Positions 47,084 through 61,819 of a stretch of 64,000 bases of DNA are shown here, one piece after another (the first letter of the stretch is position 1; the number at the start of each line of letters is the position of its first letter). The notes below the pieces were generated by a model. It was not told where the DNA came from. It saw only the letters and a program-made list of their open reading frames with translations, and did no database searches. Origin of the DNA: Owenia fusiformis (lineage: Eukaryota > Annelida > Polychaeta > Sabellida > Oweniidae); assembly GCA_903813345.2 (NCBI GenBank), contig CAIIXF020000011.1, positions 35,748,166 to 35,812,165 on the forward strand. Direction: 5' to 3'. A program made the translations under genes and the position numbers.

Positions 47084-49796
47084 TGTAACGACCCATCAGC
47101 CTATCTATTATTTTCAATGGCTTATATCTGGTCCGATGTGCCGTTACTGAGCCTTCTTATTGCATTGCTTTAGTCAAAATAACTAACAATTTCATTGTTC
47201 ACCAGTATGGAGTTTTACTGTATTATATATGTCCTGTACTTGCATGTATTCTTTGGCCAGCGCCTACATAGCGCCAATGCTAGTTTTGTTTACAGTTAAT
47301 GCAGAGTGCATCTGTACTTTGCTGACTGAGACTGTAGTGACAAGGTATCGCCTTGTGAATTGTACGAATTTTGTATGTTAACTTTTGTAAGAGTCACCAT
47401 GAGTCATAGGCTGTGTAGCCTGTCCACTACTTCAGTGTCTGAAGTTACTCGGCTTAAGGATATAGTTCCATTGTTTATCTTGCCTTGTTGTGATTATTTT
47501 GACCTATGTACGCTATTTAGTGTGTCTAATTTATTGTATACATGTTTATATATATGTACATAACTTTACTGTGCTTCGAATTGTCTTATTTTAAAGTGTA
47601 GTTCATCTTGTTATGTGAGTAGTGATATGTAATCATGTTATGTGATCAGTCTCTCGGAAATCTCAAGATGGTGGAACACATGTTGCTCATTTCTCTTCAA
47701 TTACATTGGATTTATAGCAGTTTCCGTTGGTAAATCGAGGTGAATGGTGTTCTAAGGTAATTATGAAGTAGTTATTTAATTGGTCAAGAAGTTTCAAGGC
47801 ATTTCGTTAACTGATTCAGTTGTTATTCAGAGTCAAACTTTTGATGTAATTTGCATGTAACTTTGAGTTCAAATCATGTCTTTTCTTGTCAAAAATCTAC
47901 CACTAATTACGGTAATTATGCTTAATTGTTAGTGTTAATTATACCCAGTATACCGGTAGAACATGTATTGGTACCAGGGTCCCGTTTTGGAGTGAGTTTT
48001 GGGGTGATTCAAGTCATCCCAATGTACTGTAATGGAAGCTGCATGTGGCTGTCAGGTTGCTAGCCAAATGTAGCTAGGCTCTAGTTAGAGCCATTTGCAG
48101 CCATGTAGGAGTTGCGTGGTATTTGGGTATATTCTACACTATATAAGTCAGATCTTATTCTTTATGTAATATAACTTGTATTAATGAATGATTTACAATT
48201 GAAATAGAATTAATTAATGTTAATCTTTAATTGCCTTTATTATGTTGTTTTATTGTGTTGGTGAGATTAAAACTTATACATACACCCCCCCCCCGACTAA
48301 CATTGACTATTAACATGGACTGTGACATTTAGACTTCCCCTAATCAACGCCCCCCTCCCTCAGTCACTCTGGCTATTATGCTGTATGTGACTAGTCCCTC
48401 ACCCCCCCTCACATTCGCACTTTCCCAGATACGAGCTACAAGTGGCTACACAATTGGTGTGTGAATATAGGTGATCAGGCTGACCCCCCTGGCTACATTG
48501 GGCTGCAACCCTATAGTCACTAGTTAGGTGTCCCATACCACCCTTGGTCCGAGGCTACATTAGGCTACAACCCTAAAGTAACTAGTTAGGAGTCCCATAC
48601 CATCCTTGGTCCGAGGCTACATTAGGCTGCAACCCTATAGTAACTAGTGAGGTGTCCATACCACCCTTGGTCCGAGGCTACATTAGGCTACAACCCTAAA
48701 GTAACTAGTTAGGAGTCCCATACCACCCTTGGTCCGAGGCTACATCAGGCTGCAACCCTATATTACCTAGTGAAGTGTCCCATACCACCCTTGGTCCGGG
48801 GCTACATTGGGCTGCAACCCTATATTAACTAGTGAGGTTCCCATACCACCGTTGGTCCGGGGCTACATTAGGCTGCAACCCTATAGTAACTAGTGAGGTG
48901 TCCCATACCACCCTTGGTTCGGGGCTACATTGGGCTGCAACCCTATATTGACTAGTGAGGTGTCCCATACCACCCTATACCCGGGGCTACATTAGGCTGC
49001 AACCCTATATTAACTAGTGAGGTGTCCAATACCACCCTATACCCGGGGCTACATCAGGCTGCAACCCTATATTAACTAGTGAGGTGTCCAATACCACCCT
49101 GTACCCGGGGCTACATTAGGCTGCAACCCTATATTGACTAGTGAGGTGTCCCATACCACCCTATACCCGGGGCTACATTAGGCTGCAACCCTATATTAAC
49201 TAGTGAGGTGTCCAATACCACCCTATACCCGGGGCTACATTAGGCTGCAACCCTATATTGACTAGTGAGGTGTCCCATACCACCCTATACCCGGGGCTAC
49301 ATTAGGCTGCAACCCTATATTGACTAGTGAGGTGTCCCATACCACCCTATACCCGGGGCTACATTAGGCTGCAACCCTATATTGACTAGTGAGGTGTCCC
49401 ATACCACCGTATACCCGCGGCTACATTAGGCTGCAACCCTATACTAACTATTAGGGTCCCCATACCACCCTATACCCGGGGCTACATTGGGCTACACCCC
49501 TCTGATATCAAGTGAGGTGACCAATTCCATTTCTCATCCTTAACTACACATAGTTATAACCCCAATGTATGTAGCAGGATGATCTTATTGACATATTCTT
49601 ACTGACTACATGTGACTTTACTCTCACATATTAATACGGACTTAATACAGACTTTTGAACCCACATGTGATTGTTTTATTATTAAATGATAGTGTTGAAA
49701 TGATACTGCTTTTGGAATAAGATAACAGTCTGGAACTGTGTTATGCCAAGGCCATGCTACACTTGTATGGCATATACATGGCCCACGATTGTTACA
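47084..49796 (+). repeat. 3' LTR
   Basis: Near-identical to the 5' LTR at an offset of 5366 bp (5365 after the C-run). Confidence 0.93.
48492..49505. repeat. 62-bp tandem array within 3' LTR
   Basis: Same number and order of variant units as in the 5' LTR copy, as expected if both were copied from one template. Confidence 0.93.
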
Positions 49797-49915
49797 GAAT
49801 GATATCGAGAGGTTTATTCTCTGTTAAGAATGTTCAAACGAGGGACCCCCTAGGGATGTATGGGTAATAGCTTCTTTCTTTAGGGAATGTTCAAAGAGTA
49901 ATGTACTGCTGGCTG
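49797..49915. repeat. ~52-bp satellite array, right remnant
   Basis: GAATGATATcgagaggtttattctctgttaagaatgttcaaa… continues the host array interrupted at 41717; 'agcttctttctttagggaatgttcaaag' is a further diverged unit. Confidence 0.6.
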
Positions 49916-51050
49916 AACGATATTGCACATGCTCTTGGCAAGATTTGTAACTTTCTAATTACGTTAGGCTAACAGATTCTCAAGCAAAAAAAAGCGGCAC
50001 AAGTTTTTTCGTTCTAGGCAATTTCACTCACGTCTATGTGAATATAGCCAACATTTTCCAACCGGTCAATAATGTGGGTGGAATCACCTAGAAAAAAGGA
50101 TATAGGTCCATGGGTCAGGTCAGACTTGAATACTTCGGGGGTATTAGGCCTAGGCCGGAGTCGGAATACTTGGGTAGCCAGAACACCTGGAGCTTCACAT
50201 ACGTACATGTATATGCCTCTTATTCACTTTCACTTGGTCCATATGTAGGCCTACTTGCTGACTTATTAGTATAACGGCCTAAAAAGTCGCTGTATTAATC
50301 ATGTTGATTAGAGGAAATTAGACCCCGGGGAACCGACCTGAGTTTTGAATTCTAATATTTTCCCGGGTAACAGTATTTCGTTCAGAGCAAATTTTGCGAG
50401 AATAACGCCTCTGAGATCTATGCGCAGATGGGCTGCGCATGATAAAGGAAGTTTGCAGAAATGGTTTGAAAATCTGAAATCTGATTTATGTCGTTGAATT
50501 ACTTGATTTATATCATTATAACCCATACCATTAAGTAATATAGAATATATTAAAGTTATATCCTATGTTTTAAAACTACATTATAACCGATGGCACACTA
50601 GCAGATGGAATAATCTGTAGAACAAGGTACGTTGTCAATGTCAATTAAACTGCTTTTCGTGATCCTGGGTTCTTGACGACTGATCTGGTTTATATTATGG
50701 CCAGTAGGCAGTGTCTGTTGTCAGATTAAACTTTGATTTTTTTATTTGGGCACATCTTAAGTCAAAATTGGCAACATTTCATGTAGAACCTGGTTATCTT
50801 ACAACTTGCGAGTCAGCCGTATGTCAATGAACAATCAAACTGGATCACGACAGTGCAATATTTTATTGAAAAATACATTCAATATTCTAGATGCAAAACA
50901 GTTGTATATTTCAAATTAATTACATGCAGTAATTTTGGGATGTATCGCAGCCACATTTTTAGAAATACATTGTCTATGTATCAGAAGAGGCCAAGAACTT
51001 TATTGGCCAAATATTAGTCTCAGGCTAAGCCACAACTCAGGCCACAAGCA
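49916..51050. other. non-coding stretch
   Basis: No gene recognised; short frames only. Confidence 0.4.
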
Positions 51051-51054
51051 GCCA

Positions 51055-51925
51055 AATATATAACCAAACTCGTCTGGCCCAGTTATCTACTCCTGACGTC
51101 GTAGATCTGGGCCAGACAATGTCCAATGCAAAAAAGGGGGGATTTACTCAGGAAAAAACATGTCGCTGAATCATCACTTATTATTCATTCCCTATTAGCC
51201 ATCCAACCAAAACATTGGGTACCATGTAAACCCAAGTATTTATTTGAAATAAAGAGAACATAACTTACGCGTAAATGTGGTGTTTTGTTTGTTATATTGA
51301 TGTTGAAATGGGCACAACATTTCGTCAATATTTCGTCAGTTCTCCGCACTGAATAAAGTCACGTGATGTGACGTAACACGAGTGTGACGTGATAATTTTT
51401 AAACTTTCATGGAACGAAAATGCATTTCCCGGGAATCAATACATTCCAAATATTACGATTTGTTCAGCAGATTTGTTATCAAAACGTAGATTACTTTATA
51501 AAACAGACGTATCTGTGTTGTATTTAGACTGGAAAGAAATATGGTGGACATTAAATACGATTTTTCAATTTGTTGAATGTAGTACTGAACGAAATATGCA
51601 GCTGAGACTTCTCGATATTCTACGAGATCACGAACAGATTGCAGAAGAATTTCTCTTTTTGCTGCTTTAATCGTTTCGTTCTTATTTATTAGCCGTCATC
51701 CAGCGATGGAAACCTAATATAAATACAAAGTTTGATACAAGGAACAAACACGTAAGTGACTTTTATGATGTTTATTCATTTATCAGCACGTATTATACAT
51801 TGAAAAACCAGTGTGTTTTTTCCGGAGTAAATACCCCATTTTTTGCATTGGACATTGTCTGGCCTAGATCTACGAGGTCGGGAGTAGATAACTGGGCCAG
51901 ACGGGTTTGGTTACCAAATATATAC
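51055..51925. mobile_element. ~870-bp foldback-type element
   Basis: The outer arms pair strongly (CGTCTGGCCCAGTTATCTAC, TCcCGACcTCGTAGATCT, GGCCAGACAATGTCCAATGC, followed by aaaaaa.gggg.atttactc.gg). Pairing weakens inwards. The centre includes an unrecognised 93-codon plus-strand frame (51389-51670). No target duplication could be assigned. Confidence 0.65.
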
Positions 51926-52847
51926 AACCATTTTGCAAATAAAAATGAAAGTATTTTTTATATAATATTGCACTGTGGTCTTTGGATTACTTATTTTTAT
52001 TTGATTGACACAAATCCGAATTGACAGACTCCAAGACAAGTGTATATCTGCAATCAAGCGCAAGAATAGTGGACATCACGTTGGCAATGTTATCGCAAAC
52101 CACACCTACCCTAAAGTGTGGTCATACGGAGGACTGATTAAGCCCTACATTAAATTTCAAAAGTCAATATTTTCTGTACTAACTATACACCGAATTTCTT
52201 ACCTCAATCTATTCCAACATTTGCTAAGTTCTCCCTTGACTTTAGTGAGTTAAGTAATTTCAAAATTAAATTACTGCCATCTTTTTTAAATATACTTTTC
52301 GAATTGATTTACAAATGTTACCGAAGTGAATGCCCAACCGGTGGTTTGGAAATATGCCACCATTTTTCTCCCAAATTAACCGGATCTACAAAAGTTTGTA
52401 AATCATAAAATTCTTAAATAACATTCAGCTATGATTGACATGCTCCCAAAGTATGCCAATTGCAACATCTTGGAAGTTGAAAAAAGTTGATTAAGATAGC
52501 AACATTATTTTGCCGACACAATTTTGATGAATAATATGACATGTAATTAATTATAATTTCTCCTTCTAATGCTATGTGCTTTTGCAGTTGCCATACACGC
52601 CTAAACTATAATGGAATAATCAAGGGGGATATTTTGCCCATCCTTTATGTCCTTTTTTCTGTTGTTATCCCTTATTAGTGTAAATGTCAGAATTAACACG
52701 TAAAGTTTTATTGGCACTCATTGAATTTATTGAACATGTTTTCAGACTATGGAATATTCAACTGTAGAATTTTTTAGGAAGTGCTCTCTTGGCCTGATTT
52801 TACCTTTAAACTTTGTATTTAGTAGTGAATGTTAAGTTTTTTTGTAT
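51926..52847. other. non-coding stretch
   Basis: An 82-codon frame at 52005-52253 is not recognised. Nothing else found. Confidence 0.4.
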
Positions 52848-53039
52848 TACTGTACTTCTACTTAATTTGGCGCTACTTATTTTTGAGGATATGCTATTTT
52901 GAACATTTGGCGGCTACTAAATATGGCGGACTTGCAATATATCAATGTACAAATAGTACTTTATCACATGGTACTAAAATTACCGGAGAATTTGGTGTCT
53001 ACTTAATTTGGCGGCCTCTAAATAAAGTAGAAGTACAGT
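52848..53039. mobile_element. 192-bp MITE candidate
   Basis: Inverted ends ACTGTACTTCTACTT-atttgg…, with a second internal 'tctacttaatttggcgg'. No clear target duplication. Confidence 0.6.
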
Positions 53040-54348
53040 TTCGAAATTCATTTGCCTTTTCATCTCAATTTGAGATACAGAAATCTTTTAAAACTGTAGA
53101 TAGCCTCTTTTTATTTTTAAGAGAGTTTTTAAAAGCAATAGCTTATTCACCTTCACTACAGTAGACTCCAGACCCACCTTTCAAAGTAATTATGGCCTAT
53201 GGAGAGAAACACATGCTTACAAAATAATGTAGTCTGTATAAGTATCATAATAGTTATGTACATGTTTAGAAACTATTGTTTCCTTTCAGAGATTACGTGG
53301 CATTGATATTTTAACTTTGACTAAATAATTACATTTTAATCCATATAAACAAATATTGACTACAATATCAATTATTCCAATTGTGGTTTTAATTGCTTTT
53401 TTATTTTTTTTATACTTTTTGAACTTGTTTTGGGAAACACATACAATATACAAAGTGGATTAAAATATTTCATTATTCTGCACACCATGTAGTTAAGCAA
53501 TTGTTAGCTAATTTTATTTCTACCAAATACTATTTACATTTCAATTGATTACCATTGTTCAGACTTTTTATATGGTTTCCTTTACAATATATTTGTATAT
53601 TGTTGCCATTATTATATACTGTATAATACAATTATGTAGTTATATACAAAAGTCGATTTTAGGGCTTAGAATATCTTGTGACACGCAGCCACTCAGACAT
53701 ATGTTGAACTAATGCCTCTTGGGATTTTATATCACTTCAATATATTTCACTTCAATATTTACATTTACGATTTCTGTTTATACTACTACTTTTCAATTGT
53801 CTGTCTCTAACACTCTACATTGTCGCCATTTCATAAACTCCCATTATTCTGCGTTTCGGTATAAGTGAACTCAGCTTTGTGAATTTATGTTTAACACAGG
53901 AGGTCTTAAAGTCAAGATGACTGTACTTTAATAAGAGACAGATATTGTATCACCTTATCTGCCATTTTCATTGTAAGGAAGCGCATTCCCAACATATGCC
54001 TTTATTAATAAAGGGCCAGGTTTTACTTCACCCACAATCAGCTTAATTCTCATGCTCATCCTAAGAAAATATTTTTAATTTATAGTAATATGGAACTTGA
54101 TTACACAATCAATAGTGTGTTTTAATTCAATGCACTCTTAAAGTCCTCTTTAAGTTCATTTAAATATTTGAATTATGTAATGTCTGATTGTTTTGTTTGA
54201 AGTTCATGACTATTCTATTTATCATGTACATCAGATGAAGCAATATACTGAAGTTAGATTAAATCAAAATGATTATATCACAGCAATATCAATTCGCATA
54301 TAACAATTTTTTTCTCTGTTAGATTTTATTATATGCTGAATATATACT
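53040..54348. other. AT-rich non-coding stretch
   Basis: No gene, structured RNA or repeat family recognised. Confidence 0.45.
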
Positions 54349-54952
54349 ACCGTATTCTCTGTAATTAGCGCCCAGGGCGTTTAGAAAATTGAAAATACAT
54401 TATTTAGACCATTCTAATAAGCGCCCATGTATGAAAGAAATCAGAAATCCCGAGGAATTTCATGTATGGCAATTTTTCTTGACAAGAATGCATTTTCTTC
54501 AACATATTTTTATAATAATATGACAAGTGCTGTTATTGGAGAGAATACGGTAAAGATCGCTTAGACAATATTGACAGTGGTTGAAGACCCGTCTATGTCT
54601 AATTTATTTCCGGCACGCCCACTTTGTCATTATCGCCGATTACCTTCAATATTTCCACTAGAGACTGCTGGATATCGATCTAAAGTTATACATTATTTCT
54701 AATTTGATGAGAGATCATCATTATTCGTGCAAAAGTCGTGTAAAAGTCGAGAAACATTAAAAAGAAACCAGAAAGTTCACGACCTTGACATGCGCAGAAC
54801 ATCTGCGCAGTAGCTTTTGAAATTTCTGAATGCCGATAAAGAACAATTCCTTCATTCATTATGGATTATTATGATTCCTCGATGTTTCTTGAACTTTGTG
54901 AAGCGGGGTGGGCGCTTATTAGAGAGTGGGCGGTAATTACAGAGAATACGGT
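54349..54952. mobile_element. ~604-bp TIR element
   Basis: Left TACCGTATTCTCTGTAATTA and right TAATTACAGAGAATACGGTA are exact inverted copies. The flanking (a)gcgccca / tgggcg and the internal 'aataagcgccca' / 'gggcgcttatta' extend the pairing. No transposase and no clean target duplication. Confidence 0.75.
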
Positions 54953-54984
54953 ATATTGATCATTCTTAGTTCCAATTGTTCCAC

Positions 54985-55157
54985 AGCCTCTGGAGTTAGG
55001 GGCCAAAATGTCAAAAAAATCCTTCAAAATCATGCAGTTTTCACCATTTTGAGCATTTTTATAAGGTAATGTTAGGCCATCATTGTCAAGTTCAATTCCC
55101 CCTGGAATCTTAAAAAACTGAACCCCCTTCGTTAAAAGCTCGCTATGGGTCTTAAAG
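54985..55157. mobile_element. MITE fragment, CAGGCCCGTAGCC family
   Basis: The interior ('ccttcaaaatcatgcagtttt', 'ttccccctggaat') and right end ('ctcgctatgggtct') match the copies at 33579 and 62164. The left end is lost. Confidence 0.65.
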
Positions 55158-56346
55158 AGAGCAGATCTTTCACAAGCGTTTGACAAAAAAGGATTATCAG
55201 AATGAATATTGATCTACATATGCACCTCTAAGGGTGTTTCTGAGAATACTTGATCTGCAAATAGTCTCTGAATGCATCCCTGATCTTTATAACTTATTCA
55301 TAGAATTGTGATTGATAAGTTGATACCTGCTTACAAACAAGTCTTGAAAAACGGGTGAATCATTTTGGAGGATCAAATATCAAATTCCTCTCTGATCTTG
55401 CATCTACCCATAACATTTAAGGGTTTTCAGTAGCAGCAGCACCCAAACATTTTCCCTCATTGTTTTTACCAAATTGCCTGTTGTTTTAGGAATGTGTTCT
55501 CTTTGATGTTGAAATTATGATTTAAACATTTTGCCTAATGTTTTCATTTATTTTGCTAGAAATTCTAATGAAATGTGTGAATTTTACCAGGCACTGTTAG
55601 TAGTCCATAAAGATTTAAGCTGCCTGGGTAAGTTTACAGAAATGTCATTCCTTCAATACTTTAAGATGTAATGTCAATATGCATATTTCATTAAAGATTA
55701 TGTCGGGGAGTTTATTATGGTTCTACTGGTCTTGAATAAAGATCAAGAACTTGAATGAAAAGCACTTTAACATATAATTTTACAAAGAGTATAAATCTCT
55801 CAATTATTGATAAGTAACTCATAAAGTCTGAAAGTGTTCCTCTGGGATTTTATCAACTAGGTTCAAATTTTATCATTCTTACAAAAAAGTTTCAATTTGC
55901 TGCAAGTTATTGTTTGATATATCCTAATGCATCCTTGGTATACACAGTTCTTAATATGTGTTAATTCTCAAATCTGCTATTGGGTGCTGTGCCAAGTGCT
56001 TCAATACATGTGAGGTCATTGTCCTTTATAGGGGCTTTATTAGCAGCAAGCAAGCAAAACCTGTTGTTCTTTCAAAGAATAACTTGCTTTTATCCTCCGA
56101 GGAATATTAAAACAGTTTCCATTGGTTTGAATATTTTTTCCAATAATTTTCCCCATTGTTGTTTATTTTTAATTATTTGTTTTGCCTGTTAACTTTTAAT
56201 TGTCAGATATTCTAATTCTAACGGCCTACCCTTAGGAAAAAAGTTTAGGGCACTTCCCTTGAGTTAAGGAAAGTTTGGGGTTATTTTAAGATTAATTTGT
56301 CCACAAACCTTAACATTAAGGTTAATGTTAACCTTAACCCATTTTT
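55158..56346. other. non-coding stretch
   Basis: AT-rich; no gene recognised. Short 'aaccttaacattaaggttaa' palindrome-like words lie near 56307-56335. Confidence 0.45.
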
Positions 56347-57752
56347 ATGTCACCACCAAAAGTGGTGACATATTGTTATGGTCTCCGTTTTTTTGTGACG
56401 GCGGTTGGCGTCCGGCGGTTGGTGGTTGGCGTCCGGCGGTTGGCGTCTGTAACAATTTCTTACAACTTCCTATAACTTAACAAATACTGTTTAGACTGAC
56501 TTCAATTTTTTTCTGAATCATCTACATGTTCTCAGAAGTTCAAATCTGACTTTAGATTTGACATTTGACCTTCAATGACCTTCTCAAGGTCAAAAAGGTC
56601 TTTTTTCAACTTGCTTCACATTGACTACATTTTTTTTCAAAATCATCTACATGTTCTCAGAAATTCAAATCTGACTTTAGAATTGACATTTGACCTTCAA
56701 ATCTGACTTTAGATTTGACATTTGACCTTCTCAAGGTCAAAAAAGGTCAAAAAGGTCTGTTTTCAACTTGCTTCAAATTGACTAAATTTTTTTTTCAAAA
56801 TCATCTACGTGTTCTCAGAAATTCAAATCTGACTTAAGATTTGACATTTGACCTTCAATGACCTTCTCAAGGTCAAAAAAAGGTCAAAAAGGTCTGTTTT
56901 CAACTTGCTTCAAATTGACTAAAAAAATTTTCAAAATCATCTACGTGTTCTCAGAAATTCAAATCTGACTTTAGATTTGACTTAAGATTTTACATTTGAC
57001 CTTCAATGACCTTCTCAAAGTCAAAAAAGGTCAAAAAGGTCTTTTTTCAACTTGCTTCAAATTGACTAAATTTTTTTTTCAAAATCATCTACGTGTTCTC
57101 AGAAATTCAAATCTGACTTTAGATTTGACATTTGACCTTCAATGACCTTCTCAAAGTCAAAAAAGGTCAAAAAGGTCTTTTTTCAACATGCTTCAAATTG
57201 ACTAATTATTTTTTTCAAAATCATCTACATGTTCTCAGAAATTCAAATCTGACTTTAGATTTGACATTTGACCTTCAATGACCTTCTCAATGTCAAAAAA
57301 GGTCAAAAAGGTATTTTTTCATCTTGCTTCAAATTGACTAAATTTTTTTTCAAAATCATCTACATGTTCTCAGAAATTCAAATATGACTTTAGATTTGAC
57401 TTTTGATTTGACATTTGACCTTCAATGACCTTCTCAAGGTCAAAAAAGGTCAAAAAGGTCTTTTTTCAACTTGCTTCAAATTGACTAATTTTTTTTTTCA
57501 AAATCATCTACATGTTCTCAGAAATTCAAATCTGACTTTAGATTTGACATTTGACCTTTAATGACCTTCTCAAGGTCAAAAAGGTCTGTTTTCAACTTGC
57601 TTCAAATTGACCAATTTTTTTTCAAAATCATCTACATCTCTTCAGAAGTTCAAATTTGACTTTACAAGTTCTCAGAAATTCAAATCTGACTTAAGTTTGA
57701 ACTCATAATATTGTGAGCAACTAGGTGGTGACATTTTGTCATGTTAATGCCT
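56347..57752. mobile_element. GTCACCACC-ended element with ~135-160-bp tandem units rich in AGGTCA
   Basis: Starts ATGTCACCACCAAAAGTGGT and ends GGTGGTGACATTTTGTCATG. It contains nine units, each with 'caaaatcatctac.tgttctcag', 'aaattcaaatctgacttt' and a TGACCT/AGGTCA cluster. A GC-rich 'cggttggcgtccgg' repeat follows the left end. Short relatives of the ends occur at about 23790 and 62603-62715. No protein. Confidence 0.8.
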
Positions 57753-58794
57753 TGTTTACCTTATCTTCCCCTTAAATTTTAAAATTAAAACCATGAATAA
57801 CCCATGATGTTAATTTTAGGGAATATTTAGGTCAAGTTTGGGTTTAGTATCTAGGTTTAGTTCAGGCTTAGTTTACCCTTAATTTCTAGAATGTACACTT
57901 AAGATATATGGAGGCTACTGATTTGGAAACACATCAGCCATCAATGAAATAAATTAAATTTAAGAAACTTTAAAGATATTTTGGAACAGAACTATCTGGT
58001 AATTGTCATATTTATTCTCATTTCTCTATAGCCTAAAAGCCAAATATAATTCACTTGTTATAATGGAGATCTAGCTTTAATTAAAAAAAGATCTTCAATA
58101 TATCTTTGAAATAAGTATACTTTCTAAACACAAAACACGGAATTCAACTTAAAATGAAACTATTTGTGAAATGCATATTTGAACTTGGATAAGTGCAATA
58201 TTCTCTCCAAATAATGAAACATGGGAATTCAATTTAAAATGATACTGAGTACTATATTGTATTCTTTTTAGTGAATTGCTATTTTCAGTGTTAAATTAAA
58301 CCATTGTTAAGTTTCAGTCCATTTGCATTATGTTTCTCACATCCACTTTAAGGGCAAACTGTGATATCAGTTAAAAGTCAGGAGTGTGATTTTACAATGT
58401 ATTTGAACATAAGATTGGCCATTTGTCTTTGGTTGCTTTTATTGTGTACATGTTTCATGTATTTTAACCTTCAATTTTAAAGCCGTGGGAACTAACTTGA
58501 AGAATGTGTTTATTACAGTGTAATACATAATCAGACAAATAAACTATATAGTGTTGTCAAAACACAAGTTCACCAAACAAAGATCAAACACACAAAACAT
58601 ATCAACTAGTTAAAAAGCTGGTTCATACAAACAAAGTGTAGTCTCATAAAAAAAAGTAAATTAACTGAGATGTAAAGGTCTTGCCTGTAAACCAATCAGA
58701 TTGCAGTATTTTAGACTATCATATCGACCAGATATGTAATAGAATACTTTATTATATTGGCTATTTACTTACAAATCACATTTATTTCTAATAG
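57753..58794. other. region upstream of STK33-like exon
   Basis: AT-rich, no coding sequence recognised. It probably contains an intron end: 'tttatttctaatag' immediately before 58795 is a good acceptor. Confidence 0.5.
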
Positions 58795-60560
<1,766 letters not shown>

Positions 60561-60567
60561 TTATATA

Positions 60568-61819
60568 CAGTAAAACCTGTATATCTGAACACCTGGCTAA
60601 TCCGAACACCTTCCAATTTGAACACTTTTTTTCGGTCCCATTTTTCCTCCCATTGACTCCCATGTTTAAAAAACATTGAAATCTGAACACCTCCTAATTT
60701 GAACAGTGAACAACCAGATTTGAAAAAGTGACCTGTCTAATCTGATCATTTTTATCAGAAATCAAATATCTGGACATTTCAATTAAAGCCACACATTGAG
60801 TCAATGTTATAGTTGTTATTTATCTTTCCATTATACAAATCCAATAAAAGAACCAATTGTCCTAATTAACATATTTAGTCTAAGTAACATCCCTAATTTG
60901 TGGAAAACAACAGGATGTTTTGGAAAGGTGTGAATACAGGAGTTAATTGGTTTATCCTATTAGAAAAGAACTGAATGTTTTATTTTTGGATTAAGAGAAA
61001 GGTGTGAATCAAGAAGATAATTGATTTATCATTATTGGAAATTACCTGGATGTTTTAGATTTGGATTAAGAGAAAGGTGAGAGTCTGGGAGATAATTGGT
61101 TTATCCTTATTGTAAATTAACTGGATGTTTTTGATTTGGATTATGAACAGGTCTTAACTGTTTTATATCCCATGGGTCTGTTATGATAGCTAAGATTCAA
61201 TCAGTAAATGTTTTATAATCACAAAGACAACACAGACGCCATTTGCAGACACGATTATATCACGAGAAAAAAAAATTCAACTTCGTAATATTCGCATACA
61301 TCTGACATCCTGAATGCCCTTGATATTTTAAAGGATTATACATCATCTCGAATGAACACTCATGAAAAATTATTTTTACTTGAAGAGGATATCTACTCAA
61401 ATATTGCTAATGCTAAAAGTGCCAAGAAACAAACAACAATGAAGGACTTTTTCAAGCAAAAGTAAAGCAGTGCTATAAAACCATAATATGGGATAAGCCA
61501 TTTGATAAGCATAAGATTTTGTACGAGACTATCATATACTTTTACAGTGTATTACAAAGTTTTTGCCAAAATATAAGAGTTATTTTTAATAAAATGATGA
61601 AATTGTTCAAAATATAAATAAAACATAGCATATAGGCTATAGGCCTATTGTAGAATTACTCATCAACAACATGTATTGTTTTCTGACTTAGTATTAAGTG
61701 TTCAATATAGTGCACTGAACAATGAAAATCCCCCCCCCCCCCCGACCAACAAAATCCTCGAAATTTGAACACCTGCCAATTTGAACGCTTTTGGCTGGTC
61801 CCATGGGTGTTCGGATTAG
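60568..61819 (+). mobile_element. pogo/Tigger-like DNA transposon remnant
   Basis: The left end, CAGTAAAACCTGTATATCTG followed by 'gaacacctggctaatccgaacacc', resembles pogo/Tigger TIRs and follows a TA. The right end keeps 'gaacacctgccaatttgaac' and 'gtgttcggattag' but lacks the outer TIR. A C14 run is at 61730-61743. Confidence 0.65.
61310..61465 (+). pseudogene. transposase C-terminal remnant (pogo/Tigger type)
   Basis: 52 codons ending in a stop read LNALDILKDYTSSR…, EEDIYSNIANAKSAKKQTTM, KDFFKQK. The acidic helix followed by a KQTT..DFF tail is the usual C-terminus of Tigger/Jerky-like transposases. The DNA-binding and catalytic DDE parts are absent from the element. Confidence 0.55.

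Larger units (their letters stand above)
41718..49796 (+). mobile_element. young non-autonomous LTR retrotransposon with 2.7-kb LTRs
   Basis: 8079 bp. Direct repeats 41718-44431 (2714 bp) and 47084-49796 (2713 bp) both start TGTAACG and end GTTACA. They flank a 2652-bp interior with a primer-binding site and a polypurine tract. The target duplication is GAAT (41714-41717 and 49797-49800). In the stretches I compared, the LTRs differ only in a C-run (11 against 10) and one base (G44408 against T49773), so insertion is very recent. The interior has no gag, protease, RT or integrase; its longest frame is 98 codons. It must have been mobilised by enzymes from another element, like plant LARD elements. 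Strand is taken from the binding-site/polypurine order. Confidence 0.93.

Noticed and set aside
52005-52253. Possible Tc1/mariner transposase remnant (DRLQDKCISAIKRKN)
   Set aside because: Superficial resemblance only; no catalytic or helix-turn-helix motif and no TIRs around it.
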